64,000 bases of DNA from Actinomycetes bacterium (GTDB lineage Bacteria; Actinomycetota; Acidimicrobiia; Acidimicrobiales; Palsa-688), in the NCBI GenBank assembly GCA_021808665.1, contig JAKBBA010000001.1:62001-126000 (forward strand), written 5' to 3'. Both the position numbers and the translations under genes were made by a program. Positions 33,019-42,965 of this stretch are shown here, piece by piece (within the stretch, counting starts at the first letter, position 1; every line of letters starts with the position of its first letter). The notes under the pieces were generated by a model. That model was given only the letters and a program-made list of their open reading frames with translations, was not told the DNA's origin and searched no databases.

Positions 33019-33805
33019 TGGGGGTATCGCTCCTGGAGGAAACAGCGTCGAATGGACCAGGGGTCCGGACTTGCAAGGTTAGCGGCTCCAAGCCGAACTC
33101 GGCGAGCAGGAGTCTCTCCCGCTCGCTCAGCCCACCTCGAGCCTCGATGATATCAGGTCTGAGCTGGGCGGTTCTCGCTAGCGACTGCGCGAAGCGCCAA
33201 CGCGCGACCAGCGCGTGGTCCCCGCTGGCCAGAACTCCGGGGACCTCCCACCCCCGAAAGACTGCTGGTCTCGTGTAGTGGGGGTATTCGAGCAGGCCAG
33301 CGCTGAAGCTCTCCTCTTCAGCCGAAGTCTCGTTTCCCATCACCCCGGGGATCAGACGCGTGACCGCCTCGATGACAGCCAACGCTGCCACCTCGCCTCC
33401 GGCGAGCACGAAGTCTCCTAGGGACAGTTCCCCGTCGCAGAGGTGGTCGCTCACGCGCTGGTCGACACCTTCGTAGCGGCCGCACAGGAGGCTGAAACCA
33501 CCCATAGCTGCCATGCTCGTCGCCGTCACCTGGTCGAAGCGTTTGCCGCTGGGCGCCAGGAGCAGTAACGGCCTAGGTGGTTGTTCGCGCTCGACCACGC
33601 TGAATACCGGCTCTGGGCGAAGGACCATGCCCGCTCCCCCTCCGTAGGGGCTGTCGTCGACGGACCTGCGAGGATCAGACGACCCTGAGCGCAAGTCGTG
33701 AACCCGGATCTCGAGGAGACCACCACGTCTGGCCCTGCCGATCAGGCTCTCGTCCAGCCACCGCGACACCATGTCAGGGAATATCGTTATGACATCGATT
33801 CTCAA
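33005..33805 (-). CDS. trmD: tRNA (guanine-37-N1)-methyltransferase
   Basis: SPOUT methyltransferase that makes m1G37 and prevents frameshifting. [43 protein letters not shown] and [28 protein letters not shown] are the knot and active-site elements. The C-terminal domain has [18 protein letters not shown] start at 33805, 7 bases after the rimM stop, without a clear ribosome site, so coupling is likely. 266 aa; the last 25 residues are a non-conserved tail. Confidence 0.97.
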   Translation of the reverse strand: MRIDVITIFPDMVSRWLDESLIGRARRGGLLEIRVHDLRSGSSDPRRSVDDSPYGGGAGMVLRPEPVFSVVEREQPPRPLLLLAPSGKRFDQVTATSMAAMGGFSLLCGRYEGVDQRVSDHLCDGELSLGDFVLAGGEVAALAVIEAVTRLIPGVMGNETSAEEESFSAGLLEYPHYTRPAVFRGWEVPGVLASGDHALVARWRFAQSLARTAQLRPDIIEARGGLSERERLLLAEFGLEPLTLQVRTPGPFDAVSSRSDTPNEPD

Positions 33806-33812
33806 AGTAAGG

Positions 33813-34340
33813 TCAAAGGTCGAGCAGGCCAGCCGGAGGGTCGACCGCGAACCTTCCGTCGGAGACCTTCGAAACGAACGTAAGTGGCACCAAGCGGCCG
33901 TCGCCGAGAACTAGAAGGTCGCTAGCCGGGTTGGCCTGGACGGCTGCTATCTCACCAACGACGTCCCCGTGGACGTCGTAGAGGGCCGACCCGACCAGCT
34001 CGTGGACCCATAGGGCATCCTCTAGCTCCAGCGGCTGGGCGAGAAGGGTTGCTCCTCGCATCGACTCGACGGTTTGCACGTCGTCGACCCCGACGAAGCA
34101 GACAAGCCAACGGGACCCGGCCGGCCGGCCCGGCAGCAAAGAAGAGCTCCTTACTTCCATCGACCGTCCCATGCAAGTAAGGATGGCGCCGGCTTCTAGG
34201 CGCTCGCTGCGGTTGGAGAAAAGCTCCACGACGGCGTTCCCCTTAAGCCCATGCGGCTTGAGGACCCGCCCGACCTCCAACAGTGACGTCCCACGCAGCG
34301 AAGAGCCGGACACGTCACCGGGAACTTGCGCAGCTGTCAA
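33813..34340 (-). CDS. rimM: 16S rRNA processing protein RimM
   Basis: 30S assembly factor with an N-terminal RimM barrel (LLEVGRVLKPHGLKGNAVVELFSN) and a C-terminal PRC barrel (ELVGSALYDVHGDVVGEIAAVQANPASDLLVL, then VPLTFVSKV). 175 residues. The TTG start overlaps the KhpA stop (TTGA). Part of the rpsP-khpA-rimM-trmD-rplS operon. Confidence 0.95.
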   Translation of the reverse strand: MTAAQVPGDVSGSSLRGTSLLEVGRVLKPHGLKGNAVVELFSNRSERLEAGAILTCMGRSMEVRSSSLLPGRPAGSRWLVCFVGVDDVQTVESMRGATLLAQPLELEDALWVHELVGSALYDVHGDVVGEIAAVQANPASDLLVLGDGRLVPLTFVSKVSDGRFAVDPPAGLLDL

Positions 34341-34636
34341 TCGGCTATGTCTACCTGGACGTCCCGGCCATCGCGAACCGCCGCGGCCCGCACGACTATG
34401 CGAAGCGCCTGAGCGACCCGACCCCGGCGACCGATCACTCGTCCCACGTCACCCGGAGCAACGTTGAGGGTAAGGAGAGTCCTGTTGCGGGCCTCTGAGG
34501 CCGCCACGCTTACCTGCTCGGGGTCCTCTACCAAGCTCTTAGCGACGTAGGCGAGCACCGCACCGGCTCGACCGACGTGCACGTGGTCGTCGGGACCCCA
34601 GTCGTCGGAGGAGTCGTCGAGTTCAGGTGAGCTCAT
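34337..34636 (-). CDS. khpA: KH-domain RNA-binding protein KhpA
   Basis: A 99-residue single-KH protein. The GXXG loop is in [23 protein letters not shown], following LTLNVAPGD. KhpA with KhpB binds many RNAs and affects cell-wall growth in Firmicutes. Compared with the ~76-residue Firmicutes protein it has an acidic ~25-residue N-terminal leader ([11 protein letters not shown]). ATG overlaps the rpsP stop (ATGA). Confidence 0.94.
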   Translation of the reverse strand: MSSPELDDSSDDWGPDDHVHVGRAGAVLAYVAKSLVEDPEQVSVAASEARNRTLLTLNVAPGDVGRVIGRRGRVAQALRIVVRAAAVRDGRDVQVDIAD

Positions 34637-34887
34637 GAAGCCTCTGAGACCGGTTCCTCACGGGCCAAAAGCCGCGCAACCGTCTCTGTCGGCTGAGCGC
34701 CGTTGCTTATCCACCGCGCGACTTTCTCCCTGTCAACGCTGAACCGGCTGGGTTCGGCCCTTGGTTCGTACGTGCCGAGGATCTCTATGAAGCGGCCGTC
34801 ACGAGGCGAGCGGCTGTCTGCCGCAACGACCCGGTAGAAGGGCTGCTTCTTCTTTCCCATCCGCATCAAGCGGAGCTTCACTGCCAT
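34633..34887 (-). CDS. rpsP: 30S ribosomal protein S16
   Basis: [74 protein letters not shown] is full-length S16 (84 residues). It lies 24 bases after ffh and opens the ribosomal part of the operon. Confidence 0.98.
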   Translation of the reverse strand: MAVKLRLMRMGKKKQPFYRVVAADSRSPRDGRFIEILGTYEPRAEPSRFSVDREKVARWISNGAQPTETVARLLAREEPVSEAS

Positions 34888-34911
34888 GTAGTTGCCTAGC
34901 CTCTCATGCGC

Positions 34912-36276
34912 TTAGCGGCGCTTTTTCTTTTTGTTGTTGATCCTCTTGGGGCCTGACGTCGCCCGCCGTGCGGCCCGGCCCATAACTCCTGACATGGACG
35001 CCATCTGGCGCATGTAGGTTTGCATCTGCTTGAACCTGTCCAAGAGGTTATTCACCTCCTGCACAGTCGTGCCACTTCCGCGAGCTATCCGCGCACGTCG
35101 CGACCCATTTATTATAGAAGGATTCCGGCGTTCCTCCGGGGTCATGGACCTTATCACGGCCTCGATCGGTCCCATCATCGAATCGTCGATATCGGCACTT
35201 CGAACCTCTTTGGGCAGCCCCGGGATCATCCCGATCAAACCCGACAGTGGTCCCATCTTCTTCACCTGCTGCATCTGATCCAAGAAGTCGTCGAGAGTGA
35301 ACTGTCCCTGCTGCAACCTGCTCAGAGCCTGCTCGGCCTGCTCTTTGTCGAGGGTAGCCTCAGCCTTTTCGATCAACGTCAAGACGTCGCCCATGCCGAG
35401 GATTCGATCTGCCATCCGATCCGGGTGGAACTGCTCGAAGTCGCCGAGCTTCTCACCGGTAGACGCAAAGACGATCGGCCGGCCCACGACCTCCTTGACA
35501 GAAAGCGCCGCCCCTCCCCTGGCATCGCCGTCTATCTTGGTGAGGATAACCCCGTCAAGTTCGAGGGTCTTGTGGAATGCCTCCGCCGTTGCCACGGCGT
35601 CCTGGCCGATCATGGCGTCGATCACGAGGAACGTGTAGTGAGGTGAGGTCGCCTCGGATATCAACCGGACTTCTTCCATCAACTCCTCGTCGATGGCCAA
35701 CCGTCCGGCGGTGTCGACGATCAGCACGTCCCTGCCGACACGAACCGCCTCTTCCAGGCCTTTCTTGGCCACCGTCACGGGATCAGAAGGCTCGCTGAAC
35801 ACCGGTACGCCAACCTGCTTGGCGAGGACTTTGAGCTGTTCGACCGCAGCCGGCCTCTGCAGGTCGGCAGCCACCAGAAGCGGGTTACGACCCTGGCTAC
35901 GCTTGTACCACGACGCTAGCTTCGCTGCCGTAGTCGTCTTACCGGCACCTTGCAGGCCCGCTAGGAGCACCACCGTCGGTGGCTTAGGGGCGTAGGTTAC
36001 CTTCAGGGTATCGCCACCGAGGATCCGCTTCATCTCCTCGTGGACTACCTTGACCACCTGCTGGCCGGGAGTGAGGCTTTGGGAGAGGTCCACCCCGATG
36101 AGCTGTTCGCGGACCCGACCGACGAAGTCCCTCACCACCCGAAGGTTGACGTCAGCTTGGAGCAGGGCGAGGCGGATCTCTCTCATCGCCTCGTCGACGT
36201 CAGCCTCGCTAAGCCTTCCTCTGCCCCGAAGCTTTGTGAAGATAGTGTCGAAACGGTCGGTCAGCGACTCGAACAT
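34912..36276 (-). CDS. ffh: Signal recognition particle GTPase Ffh
   Basis: Recognises signal peptides with 4.5S RNA and delivers ribosomes to FtsY. The N domain (FESLTDRFDTIFTKLRGRGRLSEADVDEAMREIRLALLQADVN) comes first. The G domain has LQGAGKTTTAAKLA (about 105), DTAGRL and TKIDGDARGGAALS. The Met-rich M domain at the end has MQTYMRQMASMSGVM, followed by a basic KKKKRR tail. 454 residues. It lies 24 bases before rpsP and after ftsY. The 4.5S RNA gene itself is not in the window. Confidence 0.97.
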   Translation of the reverse strand: MFESLTDRFDTIFTKLRGRGRLSEADVDEAMREIRLALLQADVNLRVVRDFVGRVREQLIGVDLSQSLTPGQQVVKVVHEEMKRILGGDTLKVTYAPKPPTVVLLAGLQGAGKTTTAAKLASWYKRSQGRNPLLVAADLQRPAAVEQLKVLAKQVGVPVFSEPSDPVTVAKKGLEEAVRVGRDVLIVDTAGRLAIDEELMEEVRLISEATSPHYTFLVIDAMIGQDAVATAEAFHKTLELDGVILTKIDGDARGGAALSVKEVVGRPIVFASTGEKLGDFEQFHPDRMADRILGMGDVLTLIEKAEATLDKEQAEQALSRLQQGQFTLDDFLDQMQQVKKMGPLSGLIGMIPGLPKEVRSADIDDSMMGPIEAVIRSMTPEERRNPSIINGSRRARIARGSGTTVQEVNNLLDRFKQMQTYMRQMASMSGVMGRAARRATSGPKRINNKKKKRR

Positions 36277-36399
36277 GAGACCGTAAGTCTAAGCCACCGC
36301 GCTAGCTGGGCGGTCGCTGCTCTTGGTACTCCCCTCAGCCCGCGGACAGCGACACGAGTGAGGCGCTCGCCAGCTGGCATTCAGAGCCCCACAGGTGGC

Positions 36400-37608
36400 T
36401 CAGGATTCTGACAACAAGGCGTCCACGAACTCCTCAGGGCTGAACTCGACCAGGTCGGCGACTCCCTCGCCGAGTCCGACCAGCTTTATGGGGATTCCAA
36501 GCTCCTCGGCTATCGCTATGACGATCCCCCCTTTGGCGGTGCCGTCGAGCTTGGTCAGGACTACACCGGTCACGCCCACAGCTCCGGCGAACTGGCGCGC
36601 CTGGGTTAGACCGTTCTGGCCTGTGGTGGCGTCTATCACCAGCAGAGTCTCGGTGACGACTCCGGGAGGTCTCTCGGCTACTCGACGGACCTTCTTGAGC
36701 TCCTCCATCAGGTTGGTCTTCGTGTGAAGGCGTCCCGCCGTGTCGGCAAGCACCAGGTCGCAGGATTTAGCCGCTGCATGCTGCACAGCGTCGAAGACGA
36801 CCGCCCCGGGGTCCCCGCCCTCGTTACCCCTGATGACGGTCGCACCGGCGCGTTGCGCCCACGTCTCAAGCTGATCGGCGGCGGCAGCGCGGAAGGTGTC
36901 TCCCGCTGCCATCACGACACGGTGGCCGTTTGACGCTTCGCGAAGTCCCACCTTGCCAATCGTCGTGGTCTTGCCGACGCCGTTGACCCCGACGAAAAGC
37001 CACACTGTGGTTCCGTCGTCAGACATGTGCAGCACCCTGTCACCCGCAAGGAGCTCGACAAGGTCGCCGCGAAGTGCTGAAAGTAGAGACTCTGGGTCGG
37101 CTATCTCCTTGCTTTTGACCCGGAGGCGCAAGTCGTCGATAAGTCTTGCCGTTGCGAGTACACCGACGTCGGCGAGGATTAGGGCCTCCTCAAGCTCCTC
37201 CCATGTGGCCTCGTCGATTTTACCCTTTTGCCTGACAGCGCTCAGGTACCCTCCGAGTAGGGACCTCGCCCTTACCATCCGGTCTCTAAAACGAGCCGGC
37301 TTCTCCTCCTCGACCGGCCCCGCTGCTTCAGTCGGTGCGGCCGTGGCGTCGAGGGCCGGCGCGGAGGTCTCGTCCGGCACGACCGATGGCACCCCTACGC
37401 TTGGGGTCTGCTCCCCCTGCGGAGCGGCGCGCGCTGGCGGTGACGCCACCTCGGGGGCCTTCGGCTTAGTAGTCGGGGCTGGCAAAGCTCCGCCACTAGC
37501 GTCGGGCAGACCCCTCACTGGGGAGCGGCGCCTCGAAGCGACCACGAAGGCCGTCGCGGCCAGCGTTGCCAGTGCGAGCGCGACTACGACGATCGTTATT
37601 ATGAGCAT
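36400..37608 (-). CDS. ftsY: Signal recognition particle receptor FtsY
   Basis: SRP receptor GTPase. An N-terminal hydrophobic anchor (IITIVVVALALATLAATAFVV) is followed by a Pro/Ala-rich linker of about 80 residues and then the NG domain, with VNGVGKTTTIGK at about 204, DTAGRLHTKTNLMEELKKV and TKLDGTAKGGI. A true membrane anchor rather than only an acidic domain is common in actinobacteria. 402 residues. It follows smc, the standard smc-ftsY-ffh order. Confidence 0.96.
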   Translation of the reverse strand: MLIITIVVVALALATLAATAFVVASRRRSPVRGLPDASGGALPAPTTKPKAPEVASPPARAAPQGEQTPSVGVPSVVPDETSAPALDATAAPTEAAGPVEEEKPARFRDRMVRARSLLGGYLSAVRQKGKIDEATWEELEEALILADVGVLATARLIDDLRLRVKSKEIADPESLLSALRGDLVELLAGDRVLHMSDDGTTVWLFVGVNGVGKTTTIGKVGLREASNGHRVVMAAGDTFRAAAADQLETWAQRAGATVIRGNEGGDPGAVVFDAVQHAAAKSCDLVLADTAGRLHTKTNLMEELKKVRRVAERPPGVVTETLLVIDATTGQNGLTQARQFAGAVGVTGVVLTKLDGTAKGGIVIAIAEELGIPIKLVGLGEGVADLVEFSPEEFVDALLSES

Positions 37609-37653
37609 CGTTTCCGAGCCTACCTGCGTGGACGCGGACCGTCGTCAGTAGCG

Positions 37654-40600
37654 CTAAGAAGGTTCTGCCGGAGCTTCCTCGCGCCTGGGAGCCCTCTCGC
37701 TGACCACACGCGACGCCCCTCCTGGTGCCATAGTCACCCCGTAGAGGCAGTCAGCCGCTTCCATCGTGCGCTTCTGGTGACTTACGACAAGCAGCTGAGC
37801 CTCGGAGCGAAAGTCGTCGATGAGGTCCAAAAATCGGCGCAGGTTGAGATCGTCCAAGGCGGCCTCAACCTCGTCCATCATGTAGAAAGGCGACGGCCTG
37901 GACCGAAACACGGCGAACAAAAACGCCATCGCCACAAGGCTCCGCTCCCCTCCTGACAGCAGTGAAAGCCTTCGGAGGTTCTTACCGGACGGCCTAGCTG
38001 CAACCTCGACGCCCGTCTCGAGCAGGTTTTGAGGGTCCGTCAGCTCGAGCCTCCCTTCCCCGCCGGGGAAGAGCCTGACAAACAGCTTCTCGAAGTTAGA
38101 GGCGACGTCTGCGTATGCCTCGGCAAACACCCCGGTTATCTCGGCGTCGATGGCTTGTATGACCTTTGTGAGCTCCCGCCGAGCGGAACGTACGTCGTCG
38201 AGCTGCGATTCGACGAAACGACTCCGCTCCACCAAGGCGGTATGCTCCTCCAGGGCCAGGGGATTGACAGGACCCACACTTCGCAGTTCGCGTTCTAGAT
38301 GGTCCCGGCGTTGAGCGGGCGTGACGCCGTCAGGCACGGCAGGCTGGTCGAGCTCGGCGATGTCGTCAGGTTCAACGCCCAGGTCTCTCCTCGCCGAGTC
38401 GGCGAGCGCCTCCATGCGAGCCCTGGTCTCGGCCTCGGTCACCTCCAGGGAGTTGACCCTCTGAAGCGTCGACGCCAGCCTCTCGGATAGCGCGACCCGT
38501 TGGCCGCGCAGGACCTCCAGACGGCGCAGGCGGACCCGGCGCGCCTCGTCCTGGGCCCGTCGGGCTACGCTCACCCTCCTAGCGACCTCAGAAACATCTC
38601 GCAGACGCTCCGCAAGAAGGCCTTCCAGCGCACCAACGACACCGATCGAAGCTTCCGCACGTTCTCGTCTCTCCACGAGAGCCTGCCGCTCGACGCTTTG
38701 GCGCGCCAACGCAGCTTCGACCTCGTCGAGCCTTCGCAGGGTCAGCTTCCTGCGCTCGTCCAATCCGGCAGCCCGCACCTCAAGCTCGCGCCTCGAACGC
38801 GCGATTGCAGCCGCCCTGGCCGCCAGGTCCCGCCTGCGCTCTGCAGCTTCCTCACGAAGTTTCGCCTCGCGGTTCGCCCTGGCTTCCAAAGTTGGCAGCG
38901 CGGCCTCCAGTTCGAGGATGCGCTTCTCGTCGCGCGCGACGTTCTGTGACAGCTCGGACTGTCGGGACGCTATGTCTTCGAGCTCGCGGGATCGTTCGGC
39001 AAGCTCAGCTTCCAACCGTAAGAGTGCTTCGCCAGCGGAGCGTGACGCCGACGCGTTGGCAGTCGCCCTCCGCGAGGCATCCTCACGTTCCCTACGCGCC
39101 GAGACCAACTCCTGGCTTGCGCGTTCGAAGTCCGCCTTCGCTTCACCGGCGTCAAAGACGGCGGTCGCCGACTTCGCACGGGCCTCGTCGAGGGCCGCGC
39201 CGGTTGCCCCCGACCCGGACGCACCAGCCCTCCACAGCCCACCCGAGAAGCGATCCCCCTCCGCTGTGACCACCGTGAGGTCGGGACGCTCAAGAGCCAG
39301 GTCAAGAGCTGGTTGCCAACCGCCCGTTACCACGACAGACCTAGCCATGACTGCGTCCAGGAGGGCGTCGACCTCGCCGTGGGTCCCCCTGACGTGCTCC
39401 CGTAGCCTCGCGCATCCAGGCGGGAGCTCGGAGCTCCACTCCAGCTCAGCGCCTAATTTTGGCGCAGCTCCCAGCGCAACTACCGCCCCGGCCACGGATA
39501 GCCGTCGCAGTTCGGCAAGCCCGTCGCGGGCTGACTCGACGCTGTCCACGACCACCGCCGCGAGGATCTCGCCTGCCGCCGCCTCGAATGCCGCTGCAAA
39601 ACCGTCGTCAACTTGAACCAGTTCGAGGAGCGTGCCGACGACCCCGCAGGTCCCGGCCAGGCGGGCGACGCCCGCCCTCGCGCGGGCCTCGTCGAGGGCC
39701 TGAGCAAGGGCCTCCTCGCGAGCCGTCCAGCGGCTCACCTCAGCGCTCGCAGAACGCCAGCGTTCCTCGCAGCGGGCCCGCTCGGCTTCGCAAGCCTCCT
39801 CGAAGCCAGCAGTCTCAGCTTCACGAGCGCGAAGGCCTTCGCTTAGTGAAGCCGCCTCCGACAGGGTCGCCGCTGACCTCGCCTTGTCAGCTTCGAGCCT
39901 TGACAGTCTCTCGGCAACCGATTCCGCTCGAACAGTGGCCGAGGCAAGCTCTCCCCTAGCGCGTTTCACCGAGACCTTGAGGGCTGCAAGCTCGCCCCGC
40001 ACCTCAGCGGCGGGGTCCACAGGAGCGTTGTCGACTTCACCTTCGTCGGCTTCGACAAGCCGGCGCTGCGCTTCAAGCTCATGCTCTGCTTCGGCTAGCC
40101 CATCGGCGGCTGGTATTAGTTCGAGTGCTTCCCGCTCCGCTTCGTCGAGGCGCTTGGACAGGGAAGCCGACTCGGCCTCCAGGTCAGTGATGATATCGGC
40201 ATCGCCTGTGTATGCCAGCTCCCTTTCGAGGGATCGACGTCGCTCGCTTATAACCGCTGCCAGGCCTGTTGCCTTGCCTTGGAGTGCCCCCGCCCGGGCG
40301 TCGAGATCGGCGAGGCGTATCTCAGGCCGCTCCGAGGGTTCGTCCATCTCAATCTCGGCAGCGCTGAGAGCCTCCTCAGCTTCGTCGAGTGCTTGACGGG
40401 TCTGCTCCAACTCGTCTTGGAGCTGCCTTTTGTTGTTGCGCTGTTCGCCTAGGCGTTCGTCAGCTCGCTTGAGCTCGGTGACGACCAGGTATCGACGAAG
40501 CTGCGTCAACTCGGACACGATGCTCTCGTAACGGCGGGCGGCGTCGGCCTGCTTCTCAAGGGGTCGTAGCTGCCGGCGAAGTTCGCGCTGAAGATCCTGC

Positions 40601-41172
40601 AAGCGCACGAGGCTGGCTTCCGTAGACTCCAGGCGGCGTTCGGCTCTTTCCCTTCGGCGACGAAACTTCAGTATCCCGGCTGCTTCTTCGACGACCAGCC
40701 GGCGCTCTTCCGGCCGGGCGTTCAGGATCGCGTCGAGGTTGCCCTGGGACACGATCACGTGCTGCTGGCGGCCTATGCCGCTGTCGGAAAGCAACTCTTG
40801 GACGTCGAGGAGCCGGCATGGAACACGGTTGATCGCATACTCGGATTCCCCACCACGGAACAGGGTCCTGCTTATGGTCACCTCGGAGAACTCGATCGGC
40901 AGGAGGCCGGCCGAGTTGTCGATTGTCAGCGACACCTCAGCTCTTCCCAACGCGGCGCGCTTGGGGCTGCCAGCGAAGATGACGTCCTCCATCTTCGATG
41001 AGCGAATGGTGCGCGCTCCTTGAGCGCCGAGCACCCAGGCGACAGCGTCGACCACGTTCGACTTGCCGCTCCCGTTCGGCCCGACGACGACGGTCACTCC
41101 TGGCTCGAACTCGAGCGTCGTGGCATCGGCGAAAGACTTGAAGCCTTTTATGGTCAGCGACTTTAGGAACAC
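37654..41172 (-). CDS. smc: Chromosome partition protein SMC
   Basis: Condensin ATPase that organises and segregates the chromosome. Walker A GPNGSGKS is at residues 32-39. Two coiled coils flank the hinge (about 500-650, with GVVGTLLELVQVDDGFAAAFEAAAG). The ABC signature LLSGGERSLVAMAFLF (about 1066) and Walker B MMDEVEAALDDLN (about 1095) close the head. 1172 residues. The partners scpA/scpB are not in the window. The coiled coils are Ala/Arg/Glu-rich and give rise to long meaningless frames on the other strand. Confidence 0.97.
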   Translation of the reverse strand: MFLKSLTIKGFKSFADATTLEFEPGVTVVVGPNGSGKSNVVDAVAWVLGAQGARTIRSSKMEDVIFAGSPKRAALGRAEVSLTIDNSAGLLPIEFSEVTISRTLFRGGESEYAINRVPCRLLDVQELLSDSGIGRQQHVIVSQGNLDAILNARPEERRLVVEEAAGILKFRRRRERAERRLESTEASLVRLQDLQRELRRQLRPLEKQADAARRYESIVSELTQLRRYLVVTELKRADERLGEQRNNKRQLQDELEQTRQALDEAEEALSAAEIEMDEPSERPEIRLADLDARAGALQGKATGLAAVISERRRSLERELAYTGDADIITDLEAESASLSKRLDEAEREALELIPAADGLAEAEHELEAQRRLVEADEGEVDNAPVDPAAEVRGELAALKVSVKRARGELASATVRAESVAERLSRLEADKARSAATLSEAASLSEGLRAREAETAGFEEACEAERARCEERWRSASAEVSRWTAREEALAQALDEARARAGVARLAGTCGVVGTLLELVQVDDGFAAAFEAAAGEILAAVVVDSVESARDGLAELRRLSVAGAVVALGAAPKLGAELEWSSELPPGCARLREHVRGTHGEVDALLDAVMARSVVVTGGWQPALDLALERPDLTVVTAEGDRFSGGLWRAGASGSGATGAALDEARAKSATAVFDAGEAKADFERASQELVSARREREDASRRATANASASRSAGEALLRLEAELAERSRELEDIASRQSELSQNVARDEKRILELEAALPTLEARANREAKLREEAAERRRDLAARAAAIARSRRELEVRAAGLDERRKLTLRRLDEVEAALARQSVERQALVERRERAEASIGVVGALEGLLAERLRDVSEVARRVSVARRAQDEARRVRLRRLEVLRGQRVALSERLASTLQRVNSLEVTEAETRARMEALADSARRDLGVEPDDIAELDQPAVPDGVTPAQRRDHLERELRSVGPVNPLALEEHTALVERSRFVESQLDDVRSARRELTKVIQAIDAEITGVFAEAYADVASNFEKLFVRLFPGGEGRLELTDPQNLLETGVEVAARPSGKNLRRLSLLSGGERSLVAMAFLFAVFRSRPSPFYMMDEVEAALDDLNLRRFLDLIDDFRSEAQLLVVSHQKRTMEAADCLYGVTMAPGGASRVVSERAPRREEAPAEPS

Positions 41173-41291
41173 GGCCCGACGAAACTACAGCCTAGAAAGC
41201 CCGGCCGGTGTCACTGCCCCTCGACGGGCCTGCTCCGCCTGGGCGGCGGACCGAAAGCTCTGTCTGGCGGCACGCCCGGGGGCAATACCCT

Positions 41292-42107
41292 TCATCGTTG
41301 GCATCCGGGGCAGTAGAAGTTGCTCCGCCCGTTGCTCCTCGAGCGGGCGACCAACCCGCCGCAACGGGTGCACGGCTTGCCCTCCCGGCCGTAGACCCGG
41401 TGAAGCTCCTGGTAGGTTCCAGCGGCTCCGTAGAGGTCCTTGTACTGACGGTCGGCAAGGGTCGAACCTCGCCGGGCGACGGCTTCACCAAGAACCTCTT
41501 TTATTGCTGCTGACAGCCGGGCTACCTCCGTTGGGCCGAGGTCTTTTCCCGGCCTCTCCGGTCGCAGGTGCGCTGCGTGGAGTATTTCGTCGGCGTACAT
41601 GTTCCCTATTCCGGAGATGATCGACTGGTCCATGAGTATCACCTTCAGCTTCGTCGTCCGCGAAGACAGAAGTCCACCGAGACCTGCTTCGTCGATCTCG
41701 AAGGGGTCTGGTCCCAGGTGAGCAAGTTCTGGCACTTCAGCGCCTGAGACGAACATCTGACCGAAAGTCCGCGGATCGACGAAGTGCAAATCGAAGGTAC
41801 CTTCGAAACTGAAGCGCACGTGAGTGTGCTGCGACTCAGCCGATCCCACTTCGACTCGCCGGAGTTGCCCGCTCATGCCCATGTGCGCCACGAGAACGTC
41901 GGAGCTGTCAAGGTGGACGAGGAGGAACTTACCTCTGCGAGCTACACCGCCAATCTGACAACCGACTAGGCGCCGGGAGAAGGAGGCTGGATCGCCGTGA
42001 CGGCGCACGGACCGCCTACCGCTAACCTCGACTCTATCGATCACACATCCTGCGAACTCCGCTTCCAGATCTGAGCGAAGCGTCTCGATCTCGGCCAGCT
42101 CCGGCAT
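41292..42107 (-). CDS. mutM: Fpg/Nei family DNA glycosylase
   Basis: Bifunctional DNA glycosylase/AP lyase removing oxidised purines. After Met removal the N-terminus is PELAEIETLRSDLE, so the catalytic Pro and Glu are kept, while the usual PELPEVE has Ala in place of the second Pro. LVAHMGMSGQLR, SGIGNMYADEILHAAHL and the C-terminal zinc finger CTRCGG...FYCPGCQR are present. 271 residues. It lies between rnc and smc as in many actinobacteria, with 119 bases before smc. Confidence 0.95.
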   Translation of the reverse strand: MPELAEIETLRSDLEAEFAGCVIDRVEVSGRRSVRRHGDPASFSRRLVGCQIGGVARRGKFLLVHLDSSDVLVAHMGMSGQLRRVEVGSAESQHTHVRFSFEGTFDLHFVDPRTFGQMFVSGAEVPELAHLGPDPFEIDEAGLGGLLSSRTTKLKVILMDQSIISGIGNMYADEILHAAHLRPERPGKDLGPTEVARLSAAIKEVLGEAVARRGSTLADRQYKDLYGAAGTYQELHRVYGREGKPCTRCGGLVARSRSNGRSNFYCPGCQR

Positions 42108-42210
42108 CAGCTCGACCGCCGAAATCTAAGGCGACGAAGCCCACCTTTACGCCAGACGGCAAGGGCTTCCCAGGCAGCGGCGACGCTGTCCACTGACCCA
42201 CGCTTACGCC

Positions 42211-42957
42211 TCACAGTGAATCGTCGCCGCCGGGAAGCGACCGCCACGCGTCACGCGCCGCCTCCTGTTCGGCATGCTTCTTCGAGCGACCGCGACCAGA
42301 ACCCAATGGCCGTCCTTGTACGTGGACTACCGCTTCGAACTCCTTGGCGTGATCGGGTCCCTGGTCCGAAACCGCATAGCGGGGCAACTCGTCGAACTCC
42401 TTGGCACAGAACTCTTGAAGCCTCGTCTTGAAGTCACCTCCGCCAGGCCCTTCGGCTGCAGCTGTAATCCTCACGCCCATCAAAGCCATGACGATCTTCT
42501 CCGCTCCATCCCACCCCAGCTCGACGTAAGCGGCTCCTATTAGAGCCTCGGCCGCGTCGGCCAGGATAGACGGCTTGGAGCGTCCCCCTGTCAGCTCCTC
42601 GCCCCTGCCCAGCATCAGAGCAGGGCCAACCTCGAGTTCGGCGGCCACCTCGGCCAGAGATGCCGAGTTGACTACCGCCGCCCGAACCTTGGTGAGCTCC
42701 CCTTCGGGGATGTCTGCGTAAGTTCGGAACAGATATCCAGTGACAACAAGGCCGAGCACTGAGTCCCCGAGGAACTCCAGGCGCTCGTTGGACTGACTTC
42801 CCGGATGCTCGGCACACCAAGATCGGTGACGCAGCGCCTGTTCGAAGGCGTTGCCGGGGGGGGCGACCCAGCCGAGCCGCTCCGCCAGAGCTCCCTTGTG
42901 GTCAATAGGCTCCCCCCCCGGGGGCGTCCGGCCCGAGGTGCTCGAGGTGATGGCCAC
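42211..42957 (-). CDS. rnc: Ribonuclease III
   Basis: Double-strand-specific RNase for rRNA and mRNA processing. The catalytic signature NERLEFLGDSVLGLVV (about 57-72), the second acidic motif LADAAEALIGAAYVELG and a C-terminal dsRNA-binding domain (DFKTRLQEFCAKEF ... AEQEAARDAW) are complete in 248 residues. The start is GTG 42957, 8 bases after the acpP stop. Two 8-base homopolymers (42856-42863 and 42912-42919) lie in the first 105 bases, so this part is prone to slippage or sequence error. Confidence 0.96.
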   Translation of the reverse strand: MAITSSTSGRTPPGGEPIDHKGALAERLGWVAPPGNAFEQALRHRSWCAEHPGSQSNERLEFLGDSVLGLVVTGYLFRTYADIPEGELTKVRAAVVNSASLAEVAAELEVGPALMLGRGEELTGGRSKPSILADAAEALIGAAYVELGWDGAEKIVMALMGVRITAAAEGPGGGDFKTRLQEFCAKEFDELPRYAVSDQGPDHAKEFEAVVHVQGRPLGSGRGRSKKHAEQEAARDAWRSLPGGDDSL

Positions 42958-42965
42958 CCCTTTGG

